From Amphirosellinia nigrospora (lineage: Eukaryota; Ascomycota; Sordariomycetes; Xylariales; Xylariaceae): a stretch of DNA of 64,000 bases. The notes under the pieces are model-generated. The model was not told the origin of the DNA and did no database searches. It worked only from the letters and a program-made list of their open reading frames with translations. Below are positions 36,451 through 47,227 of the stretch, in pieces (within the stretch, counting starts at the first letter, position 1; each line of letters starts with the position of its first letter). The position numbers and the translations under genes were made by a program. The stretch spans positions 434,001-498,000 of the forward strand of contig SCHM01000001.1 in NCBI GenBank assembly GCA_004123355.1, read 5' to 3'.

Positions 36451-37391
36451 ATTGACTTTCGTAGGAAGAAATTAAATAAAGAAAACGCAATGACTTCAGG
36501 AGAGCATGGTACTTGAGAATGGATTTTTGGAAGGCAGTTATGTACAGAACACGAGAAACCGCCAATAATCAGTGATTAGTAGCAGTAGTCGATATGTCGT
36601 ATTAGGGAGAGAGAGTGAATGTGTAGTGGGGTCATGGCAGGCCCATGTCTTTATAAGGCCACTTAAAGGAGACGCGCTTAAGACGCGTGCCCGCCGCGTC
36701 GATACAGATTATATAGTGGGCCCCCTCGCCAAACGTCACCTATGCTGCAGGTTTAAGCTAGGTACCCACTTAAAGTGTTACTTAAATCTAACTTGCACCG
36801 GAAACGTTCTGTTTACCTATAATTGAATTTTCTGAACAATATCCCGCCAGTTCTTTTTTAATGAGAGCCCTGTCCATAAAACTCAATGGACACATGGATG
36901 ATGCCAAGATCTGGGGCCTGCACGAATATCAATTTGCCAACTTACACTAGAATTCTCCGCTGGTGCCGGGATTCATAAGAGGACACACCCGACTAGTCTA
37001 GGATACAGAATTTATTCAAAATTACTAAATATGGAATTGGTAGCTTGGAGTACAACACGATCGATCACATTTCCCTTGAACGAACTCGAATCTTGCGTGC
37101 GCCCTCTGCTTCTGCCGTGCGCTACGGTAGTCAGTTGAATAAACTATCCATCGATGAAGGGACCCTCTACACTACCTAGTCTGAAGGCATGTGTCATCTG
37201 TGACAGACATATGCAGTGAACAAACAAACAAACGGGTATCACCAACATAAAAATATGAGCTCCTTCAGCACAAGTCCCTTCAGTCGACTAAAACGCCAAA
37301 CGCCAAACGCCATCTTTTGGTCTTTCCAATGATGCCTCACCCCTCCTTTTACGCCAAACCGATGCTCATGCAGGGTCCAATACGCATATAA
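36451..37391. other. intergenic, mrc1 promoter side
   Basis: About 940 bases holding the mrc1 upstream region and the hfi1 3' flank. It has a CAAA repeat near 37,218-37,233 (AACAAACAAACAAAC) and the tandem word CGCCAAA near 37,292-37,310. I see no gene. Confidence 0.5.
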
Positions 37392-38916
37392 CTAGGTAAT
37401 AGCCAACAACCCATCTAACACGCTGTCGAGTGTCTGCATATCCTGTGCGCCTGTGCCCGCCCAGATCGACTCCTCTTCGTCAACGTCCATAGGCTCCGGT
37501 GCCGCGCCATTGACCGTCCCCTCTGAATGGTTGTCATGAATCCCGTTCAAGGCCGGTACCTCGCCTAGCTGTAATTGTGTATGTCCTGGAACGTATGTGT
37601 AATGATCGTAGTGGTCCAACTCACCATCCCTATAAGTGTGTAGAACTGACTGCCGAACAGTTGGCAATGAGCTGATGCCACAGTCACCAACCTCTAATGC
37701 TAGCTTTAGGTCCGCCATTGACAACGGGGGACGCTCGCTCGCGGCTTTAGCTTCGATTGGGAGCAGTCCACTCTTATCTCTAGACAACTCCCCTTTCATA
37801 AGAGCCTTTTCTTCCTTCCGCAGTTGACGGCGGTATTTGTGGGTTTGTACCCATCCAACAGCAGCGCCAAATCCGGCGCTCCCGGAATCGCCAGGCCCGT
37901 TGCTTCTTGTCCTGCCGAATACAGTGGATAAGAATTCTTTTATATGGGTTTCGGTTGCGACCGTCATGAACTGAGCAACATCCGGTGCATGCCCACCAAC
38001 GAGGCCAGCAGCATAGGAGATCGGCAACATCCGTGACTCGATACTCGCAATATCGGGGAATTCTCCCGACTCTACGGCAAGAGGTTGGGCAAACCGTTTT
38101 CGTATCTCCAAGTCCAAGTCTACCATGGTTAGAAAGTAGACTACAATATGGAACCTTATATACCAACTTACTCATACTGTTAAGACCAGTAGCACTTTGG
38201 GGCACCTCTGGAGCTTTTACGGTCCTACCTCGGTGATGATCCAGGAACATATCGGCCATAGCATCGTGGGGGTCAAACTAGTCGAGGTTAGCCTAACAAT
38301 GCTAATCGACGTCTTACGATTGGGGGGATGCGAACATCATTCAGCGCCAGATCTTTGATACGCCGCCTGTCGCGACTAGGAAGCTGCATGACTTCTGCTT
38401 TCAGCCTGCGCTCGGCGGCATCGCCGGTCACGGGTTTTGCGCCAACATTGGCGGCGGGCTTATCGTTCGCGGAGACCCATGGCGCAAGCCCCTGATCGGG
38501 CATTTCCCTAGTCAAGTTCCCATATATCGCCGCCAAAAGCTGGTTGTGAAGATGCTCTTTCTCGCCATTGGGGGAGACAAGGATCGGGTCGATGCGCTCG
38601 GAGTACTCTACCTGGTTTAACCGGCCTGGTGCATTTTATGGTCAGCTTGGGTGACAAGGGAGCGGGACTGTGACAGCAAGTACGGACCCAAGACGAACTG
38701 GGTGGTAGAGTCTTTGTAGGTATTCCATTGTTCAATACCAATAGCGGACTTCAAGCTTGTATATAATGGCTCTAGATCGATGCGTGCGGGAATGATCTGG
38801 CTTGTCTTCGTAATCTTCTGGGTGGCCGGTGTTGAGACGGTGATTTGTTTGAGGACGGGAGTGGAGAGGCCGATCGACGGGCGACTGCTCAGAGCCGCAG
38901 GGTCGATGTCGGGCAT
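37392..38916 (-). CDS. hfi1: SAGA complex subunit Hfi1/Ada1 (Tada1 family)
   Basis: Hfi1 is a structural subunit of the SAGA histone acetyltransferase coactivator. Four exons on the minus strand: 38,916-38,688, 38,625-38,318, 38,277-38,172 and 38,119-37,392. They join in phase to 1,371 bases, 456 residues, with no lost base. Landmarks are [20 protein letters not shown] near the start, [19 protein letters not shown] across intron 1, [33 protein letters not shown] and [20 protein letters not shown]. Further on come [53 protein letters not shown] and [18 protein letters not shown], all in the order known for fungal Hfi1. Intron 1 uses a weak GTCCGT donor but has a CTGAC branch point. Intron 2 is only 40 bases (GTAAGA, GCTAACC, TAG). 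Intron 3 is 52 bases. It is divergent from GCP3. Confidence 0.93.
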
Positions 38917-39570
38917 ATCCGGTAGGGGGCCGCAACGTCGCCCAGCCGGAGGGAAATCGTGATCAGGGTTTCGTGATATAGGCCAGTCGTGAGGCTGGGA
39001 TTCGGAGATAGAGTGACACGGCGATAGGGCGAAATAGCAATACGGATGCGCGGTAGGGGATGTCGCGTGTAGCTACAGACACGGCGCCGCGCAAAATCAG
39101 GGACAAAAGCCCATGGGCCGCGTAGCCTCAACGCATGCGACCACGGCTATAGCGTCAGAATGATGGAAATATGTTGCAGGCGGCTGCCATCGATGAAGAG
39201 CACAGTGGTGTTTTGGCTGGCGATCAGGCGATAGAGCAGGATGTCGTCTGCAGCGGGAATCAGTTGTCAGACAAGACGCGGGTAGCGGCTGGATAGCGGA
39301 ACGGGGTCGGCAGCTCGCAGCGGTTCCAGGGGCCGTAGACTTACCTACACACCTTAGGTAGGTAAGTACTACCTACCTACCTTTAGGCTTAACCCCGCCT
39401 ACAAGACCCGCTGGGGTACCTTACCTGTATGCCACTTAGGTATAACCTACCCATCTGCATGTCCAAAACACGCCTCGTTGTCGCGAATGTCGCGTTTCCA
39501 ACAATACCGCACATACTATTAAGCAGCCATTTATTGCTCGACATTCATCCCTCGTGAACAAGATGCTATC
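38917..39570. promoter_or_regulatory. shared divergent promoter of hfi1 and GCP3
   Basis: 654 bases separate the two start codons, so both genes must draw on this region. A perfect inverted repeat lies at 39,356-39,378: AGGTAGGTA, a 5-base spacer AGTAC, then TACCTACCT. More CTACC/ACCTT words follow to about 39,435. The inner spacer is nearly self-complementary, so the whole 23-base site is almost a full palindrome, as a dimeric regulator would favour. A binding role is inference. Confidence 0.55.
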
Positions 39571-42479
39571 ATGTCTCGAGCAGGCCCCGACCGCTCGAAG
39601 CGCGTTGATACCAGCATCAACCGCCTCATATCCCAAATAATACCCGACAACCCCCACAACTCTGAGGATGAGAACCAACAGAGGCATGATGTCCTCTTCC
39701 AGCATGTCAGAGAGCAGCTCGAACGGCAAGTGTACACCCCGCCCCGGAAGGAGTAACGAGCAATAACCGGGAAGAGGAGGAATGAGGCAGAAGGCAGCAC
39801 CTCAGAAGGCAGGCCGAGTAGAGAAGAACGAACGAACAACGAAGACAGTAGCTAATGCTTGGGTTCGCTTTCTAGGCCTCATCCGCCGCCCCTGGCCGAC
39901 CAGAACCATGCCTCGGAGCTCATCCGCCGGAGGCTGGTGCAATCTGACCCGAACCTAGCATTGCGCTTCTCCAACCTTTACTCACGATTGCTCGCCCTGC
40001 CGATTCTAGACCAGAAATGGGCAATGCTCTACCTACTGCACCAACTAACAGACTCCCCCGACCCGACCCTACCCGACCCCGTTGCCTTCGCCGAGTTCCA
40101 GCACGAGGAGGCGAGGCGGCAGAGACACCGGGACCGGGAAGAGTACGGGTCTCTGAGCCCCTCGGATCACGGTAGCGAGGACGGTATGGTACCGCCTCCC
40201 ATGGCCGGTGTCTACCGCCCAACCGACCTGCGTGATGTTCTGAAGGATCCAGATGATTCCAAGTCGCCAGATGGAGATCCTTCGGCCGGCAGCTCCAAGC
40301 GCCCGGTGTCTCCAAGCGAATGGAAGCGGAACAGAATACAAGTCAACGAAACCCCCGAGCCACCCAAGCGAGATGTTGCTATCAAGTCGAAATTATTAGC
40401 CGAGAACTATTCTGACATCGAGCCCTCTGAGCTGACCTTGCTGAGAGATCTCCCTTACACTTTACAGGGTGTCTCCTCTGCCACCCTCCAATTCGGCCCA
40501 GATTACTCTCTCAAGTTACCGTCAACTCTTCCACCTCCCCTCATCGGACTGCTTCACACTCTTGCCGAGCCTTCGCTTCTATATAAATCTCTTCAAGACT
40601 TTATTAAGACACCCACAAAGGGACTTCTGGATCAGAGCCTTCGAGCCGCCATAAGCGACGAGCTCCGATCCTACTTGACTCTTGTGGCAACAATAGAAGG
40701 CCGCATCCGACGCGCTCTGGCGTCTATCGATGAAACAGCACCTCGAAGTGGTATTGGGAAAGCTGGCGTCACTTTAAAGCGTTGTGTGATTTGGACTCGC
40801 GAAGCGACGATGGGCTTGAGGCTCCTAAGCCTGATAGCCGAAGAGTCAAAGAGCAAGAAAGGGGGCCAAATCATTTCGCTAATCCACTCCTTTTCAACAT
40901 CACACGGTGACCCCATCGTTGGTGCCTTTGCGGAGCGCCTATTGACGCCTGTAACACGACCATTTTACGATATCCTCCGTCATTGGATTTATGACGGCGA
41001 GCTTTCTGACCCTTATTAGAGTTCTTCGTGCAATTAAAATCCACGGATGCGACAGCCAAGACTAAGACAGGTTCTACAAATGTTTGGGATGAAAAATACG
41101 AAATGTCACAAACAATGATCCCCTCGATCGTGACATTAGAGTTTGCTAACAAAGTCCATCTGATTGGGAAATCCCTCAACTTTATCCGTCACAGCTGTGG
41201 CGATGCCCAATGGGTCGAATCTTACTCTAAAGCGTCATCCAAGGAATTGCGTTATGGAGATACCGCAACGCTTGAATCCTGGATTGATGATGCCTACAAA
41301 ATCACTATGCGTCGCTTGGTGCATCTCATGACACACAAGTTTCATCTTTTTGAACATCTCCAAGCGCTCAAGAGCTATATTCTCTTGGGCCAGGGCGATT
41401 TTATTGCCCTCCTAATGGAGTCTCTCGCAGCTAATTTAGACCGACCTGCTGGTGCCCAGTATCGACATACACTAACTGCGCAGCTTGAGCACGCTATCCG
41501 TGGATCCAATGCGCAATACGACTCTCCAGAAATCCTTCGTCGTCTAGACGCCCGAATGCTTCAGCTGTCCCACGGCGATATCGGCTGGGATTGTTTTACT
41601 CTTGAATATAAGATTGATGCACCAGTAGACGTAGTCGTCTCAGATTGGGGAAATCGTCAGTATCTCAAAGTCTTCAATTTCCTCTGGCGTATTAAGCGCG
41701 TTGAATTTGCCCTTTCGTCTACTTGGAGGAAAGTAACCACGGGCTCAAGGGGTGTCCTTCAAACGGACCACGCAGCCGTCCAGGAGACGTGGAAAACTAC
41801 CCGAGGATTCCTCGCGGAGATGGTTCATTTTGTCGGCCAACTACAATATTACATCCTTTTCGAAGTCATTGAGAGTTCCTGGACAGAACTCCAAGCGCGC
41901 CTCAAACGTGAAGACGCTACACTCGACGACATCATTAAAGCTCATAAGAATTATCTCAACTCCATAACTCACAAAGGCCTTCTCGGCGCCCGTAGGCGGC
42001 GCTTCGTAGCTTCCTCTAACGGTTCCGCCACCGCCACAAATGAGGAAGACGATAACAGCTATATGATTCAGCTCGGCGAGCTCCTACGCACCATGTTGTC
42101 ATACCGCGATTGCGTCGACGGCCTGTACTCGTGGTCGGTGTCAGACTTCACGCGGCGACAGGAGGCCGACTTCCGCCGCGAGGATATGGACTCTCACGGG
42201 AACCCCGGCGGCCCGCATAGCGAGTTCCCCGCCCTGCAGGAGCGGCTCCGACACCTCGGTGACCGCTTCCGCACGCGCTTGCAGATTCTCCTCGGCGATC
42301 TAGCCTATCAGCCTGATGTCGACCTGCGCTTCCTCGGCGTCTCCATGAATTTCAACGACGTGTATCAGCCTGTCCGCCGTAAGCTCAAAAGCACCCCATC
42401 CCACCGACAGCCGGTGGCGCGGACAAAGAGAAGGGCAAGGAAAGGGAACGGGAATGAGCACTTGCCAGGGCTGAACTGA
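39571..42479 (+). CDS. spc98: gamma-tubulin complex protein 3 (Spc98/Alp6)
   Basis: GCP3 forms the gamma-tubulin small complex with GCP2 and gamma-tubulin and nucleates microtubules at the spindle pole body. Exon 1 (39,571-39,725) encodes SKRVDTSINRLISQIIPD and HDVLFQHVREQLER. The intron (39,726-39,875) has a GC donor in an otherwise ideal GCAAGT, a GCTAATG branch point and TAG. It is the only join that keeps phase into HPPPLADQNHASELIRRRL. Then come ALRFSNLYSRLLALPILDQK (N-terminal helical repeats) and IYDGELSDPY...EFFVQLKSTD. MIPSIVTLEFANKVHLIGKS and LNFIRHSCGD follow, which match GCP3 better than GCP2. The C-terminal GRIP2 part ends in DLRFLGVSMNFNDVYQPV. Near 41,016-41,017 one T appears to be lost from a short T-run. 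Restoring it gives 919 residues in phase. Confidence 0.93.
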
Positions 42480-43836
42480 TATCATATTACTAGGGGGTCA
42501 GCCCGCGCAATCCAGGACCCAGGTGTGTGAACATTACTTTTTGGGCGTTACAGGGCGGAGTAAATATAGCGTTTCTACATGAAGATAAGGACAGCAAGTA
42601 ATGAATTCCAATGATGACATAATACAAGGCATTTGGAAGCGAAGTCAAGGGTCGACAAAATATACTAAAGGTAACTAGAGTGCGGGTAGCATCTTAGTAC
42701 GAATTATTACACCTTAACATCGTTGTGAAGGCTCTCGTCTTCGCTTCTTGCCGCATAGCTAGCTCCGAGTTATTATGCTCCTAGACATGGATCGGCAGCC
42801 ATAGATAGTACCATTGAGTGCGTCAAGATTGCGTTCGACGGAAGGCCGACGAAGTCCAATGAGAATGCTTCAAAAGCAACCGCCCGTCGACAAATAGCTT
42901 ACGGTAAGAGCTATTTTGTGATAAGTTAAATAGGGGTTAGGCAAGATCTACTAGGTTATGATGAACTCATCACTGTTATTATTCATTTGCAGAGGTAGCT
43001 GAGGTATCATAAGCAATTACCAGAGTAACTTCATCTCGTCATTCATACGTAACATCTTTCGTGAAAAGTAAACATCCGACACTGCAATATCTTCCTTCGC
43101 TCCCAATTCCAGCTATCGGTTTAATTCAGCACCTCGACCGCTCTCGTCCATGTATAACACAAGGCATCCTAATAAGGATTCACCGGGATTGTTTTGCACC
43201 AAGATCGTGCATGACCGTCCCAAAAATGCTTTTATGCCACCGTTTAGTTTAAGTGGTCGTGACTCTTCCGGTTCCGTCATTCGGTCTTCTCTAAACGCCG
43301 TTTCTAGTGAATCAATGTATGAAAACGCCAGATTCCTCCCTTCCCTCTTTCCTAAGTCGTGATGTTGTACAGGCACCCTTCATGTAGGGCGCCAACTCAA
43401 TGGCCAGTATTGTAGGCTTGTTGTCGCAACGCACAAGCGCAATACTACCGGTTTAGCAAAACTCAATTAAACAAATGAAAATTCCTTCCTATTATTCCGG
43501 TCCTGTATCATGTACGAGATCCATATATCGATAAAGGATCGAGTCCAAGGTGTTAGTTGAGAACTCCTCATCCTAATCGTTTGTATCGTGAATATCGTCA
43601 GACACTGCCGTTATACATCAACCAATGTTGTAATGACACTAGGCCGGTCAAGTCCAACACAGGAAGGCGTATATCCTTAGTTTTGGTTGTGGCGGCATCA
43701 ATGTATCCAGCAAAGCTGGCAAATAATCAGGTGACCAACGCCAAATCCCAGATGTGACACCATATCCAGCTCTTGCAAGATTGAGCAATATGCGACGCAC
43801 GAATTCCAACCAAATTCGACAGCTGAAATTACCAGA
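42480..43836. other. intergenic between convergent genes
   Basis: 1.36 kb between the 3' ends of GCP3 and swe1. A minus-strand frame at 43,113-43,376 (87 codons) has protein-like composition, but no motif or start context, and I leave it uncalled. I see nothing else recognisable. Confidence 0.45.
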
Positions 43837-46800
43837 CTAGACGTCGGTCATCTCAGTGTCGAGAGATAACGGCTCAACAACTTCATCTCCAGGGCCCCAA
43901 TTGCCCTCGTATACTGTAGCACCAGCCCGCCGACGATGACTAACCCAGACCAATGTCTCGAGTTGAAGCAGGTCCGAAGCAGTAAAGCGGAGCGTTGGCA
44001 CAGCTGCTAGCATCCGCCTAACTACTGTGTCCAGGGAGCTGCAGTGGTTCGGATCACTCATGAAGGGTGGTGGATGCTGTAGCTCCGTCTTTCGACTGGA
44101 ACCGGTACGATGTAAGCCGAAGATATCCCCTGATTGTCTGACTCCGCTTCGGAAAATAAAGCTTCGACGAGCACTTTTTGCAGAGCTCCCATCATTGTCA
44201 AGAATGCTCAAGCTACGTTCAGTGTCGTCCAGGGGCATGCCCTCCGCGTCTCGCTGGACAGCTTCACCGACCTGAGTAAGAACCGGGATTTCTGTGAAAT
44301 CGTCTTCTCTCAGGGCAGTCCAAGTCGCTCCGTTCTCAGGTAGTTTGACATTAGCGGCAATCTCTAGCATAATTAGCCCAAGAGAGAAGATGTCAACAGG
44401 TGTATCGATTTCAGATCGAAGAGCTTCGGGAGCCAGATATTCCCGGTCGCCGTCTAAATCGAAACACAAACTTGGACCGGATGCTTCTCGAAGCGATGTT
44501 GCCAGCCCGAAGTCTCCCAACTTAAGTGTCCCATCAAACCCAACCAAGACATTTGCTGGTTTCAGATCGCGGTGAACAAATCCAGCCAAGTGAATATGTC
44601 TTAGACCCTAAATAAATGTCTTAGTGAATAATTCATCCAGTGGGCAGTTTAGAAGATTACCTGGGCGATCTCGAGCATAATTTTCCAGATTCTAAAATCA
44701 TCTAATCGACCCTGAGTTCCAACCTCAACGAGAAACTCCTGTAAGTTGCCCTCTCGCAGAACTCGGTCTGGATGTAAAGGTTATCGTTTTCTTCCCAATT
44801 ATTGATGAGCTGCAAAATATGATCACATCCCACAAGGCATTTGAGTACGTCAACCTCCCGCAGGCGTAGCTTTCGATCCTTTTCGCCTTGGATTGGAAGA
44901 GTCAATTTTTTCACAGCAAAGACCTTCCCGGGTGGAGAAGGAGTGGTTGTGAACGACGGATGCGTGGGGTATTGAAAAAACCATTGTCAACTGCAGCCTG
45001 GGGCTTTGTAGACTCAACCACTTTGTAAACTTCAGAGAATTCTCCTCGTCCAATAAATTCCACTTTCCCAAAGCGGCGCATGAGAGTGTGATCGATTTCG
45101 TGGTTAGTGACTCCATGAACGGGCGTGATAACACGTCTGTCTAGTGCATGTGAAAATGTGTGTTGTCGCGTAGTGGGCGTGGCGGGCGGCAGGATTGAAC
45201 CCCGCCCGTTGCTCCCCGGAAAGAGAAATCCGTCAGCGCGATTAAAAGGAGATGGATGGTTCCCATCGGGACCATCCTGGGTGTTAGGGGTGACGCCTTC
45301 TCCGTGGATTCGAAACGATCCAGAGGGCTGGCTATATTCATGGGTCGATTCTTAGCAAAATTTACTCTTGTATTGGGGTCCATGATGACTTTAGGCACCG
45401 TCTCGAGCGGCGCAATCACAGGCAGCGAACCACGCTTAGCTCTGGCCTGGCTGAATGATAATGACAGAGAAACAGGGGAGTTGGTCCTTGCCCAACAGTA
45501 ACTAAAGATTGGCCGGTGTCATCACAACTCGTGAGACCATCAACTCCAGCCAGTCTATTATCACAAGGTTCGTTAAAGGAGCTAAACTTACAGCTAGCAT
45601 CAGCGTCTGGTTGCCAGGCAGTTGCCTCGTGATTAGCAGACGTAGGCAGTAGCAAAAATCGCTGTGTTGTTGGGCTGTCATCTGACAGCTCGCCCAGGTC
45701 GTTTGAGTCTTGGTTCAGTAGCTGATTTTCGTCGGTGTAGGTGGCAGCGAACCCTCGTCACAAGTATCCATTTCATCGGCACTCTTATTGGGACTCCCGC
45801 CACCATCGCTATACAGACTAAGTAGGCTCCCTTTACGGGAGTGTCTAGAATTAAATCCTTGGAAAAGTACTGGCCGTGGCGGCTCATTGGAGGTGCTGCG
45901 ATTGAATGGTGAGGTGGGAGATCCGTGATGTCTATTAAACCTTGCCTCTCTTCGCGAAGCCCATCGGCGATGGCGGTGGGTATGTTGCGAAACCATGAGT
46001 CTGCTTTTTTGGCAGGCCTGGGGAGCTCTCTTGCACGGTGTATCAGGCATGCCTCCGCCGAACACAATGCTTGACCGTCTTTCCTCGGGATTCCGAATCA
46101 TCTTGGAAACCAGACCAGTGGATGCGAAAGCCCCAGAAAAAGGCTTCGCATTCTTGTAGTCAGGAGTCGATGCACTACCCACAGGGCCACCAGATAAGTC
46201 AGGTTTAGGTCGCACAGCCCCAGAGGTAAACTTTTAGAAAAATTCATCCGTGTTCTCGGTTTCTCAACGTGGACGGGATAGTGCGTCGGTGAGTCGTCCG
46301 CCATGCTTGAGCCTGAAGATGATGTCGTGATGGTTCGAGATAAAGGGTGTCGTTGATTGGGTGGCTGATGAAAAATACTCTCTGCAAACAGGCTGTCCCG
46401 TGAAGGAGGGCAAAATGAATCCAATGAAATCGGAGGTCGATACGTCTTGCTAGGCGAAACTGCTTCAAGCGGATTCCGCTGCGATTCAGCCATAGCCGAC
46501 AACGAAGCCATTCCACTTCGTCTTGACAAAGAAGGGCGATCGCTGTTGTGACGTTGCTGGAGGGTAGATCTACGGAGTGAACCGGCTCTTCGTGGTACAG
46601 AGGCTTGTGTCGTTGTGTGCAACGAATCGACAGGACTCGCAGCAACGGGGTTCGCCCAGTCATACTCGTTAGGCGAATCGTCATGGACTTCAATAGAGTT
46701 AGTAGGCTTAGGAAATGATCAAAGATATTAAAGTTATCTCCCAAACTCGTAGGACCGTAGCTTCGACGTTTTGCTTTGGGGCTGTCCTCAGTCGATTGGT

Positions 46801-47227
46801 CGACGTTCATAGTACTGTCGTTTCTCTTTTTCAGAGGGCTTGCTTCCGGAATAGGCTGCTGAGCAAATAAGGATGAGCCTGACATGTCGAGCATACTATG
46901 CCGACTCGATGGCTTCCCGGAGCCCTTTCGCGGTGTCGAGTTCCGTGTTGGTGCGATACCCGGGTTTTCTTGTCCAAATGGTGGTGTAAACGTGACGGGA
47001 GGAGTTGAGTTGCCTACGGAAGAGGCGGGGGTCAAAGCGCGTCTTGATGGGCTACGCGGAGAAGTACGTGGGGACGTCCTGATTCGCGTCTGTGCTCTTG
47101 TTGTTGTTGCTGACACGCCTAAAGGACTTCTGGAGGCTGATTTAGCAGACCGTAGCGATAGTTTCACGCTCGGTCGGAAGGGCGTTGCCAGTGGTGATTG
47201 GGCGTGATTAGGGCCGTTGGAGTTCAT
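43837..47227 (-). CDS. swe1: Wee1/Swe1 mitosis-inhibitory kinase
   Basis: Wee1-family kinases phosphorylate the inhibitory tyrosine of Cdk1 and delay mitosis. The ATG at 47,227 starts a long disordered regulatory region rich in SP/TP sites (SLRSAKSASRSPLG, TSPRTSPRSPSRR). It contains GGGMPDTPCKR and HGSPTSPF, typical of fungal Swe1, and later ILPPATPTTRQ. The kinase domain has the glycine loop VEFIGRGEFSEVYKV (about residue 725), the lysine in KVFAVKKLTLP (about 772), HRDLKPANVLV, KLGDFGLA and the Wee1-like DGDREYLAPEAL. One intron lies at 44,608-44,660. The frame shifts near 46,714, 46,225, 45,728, 45,477, 45,281, 44,968 and 44,753, each fitting one base lost, most in short homopolymers. Restoring seven gives 1,114 residues in phase. 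The catalytic loop has HRD where Wee1 proteins I know have HLD or HMD. An upstream exon with a longer N-terminus is possible. Confidence 0.9.
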
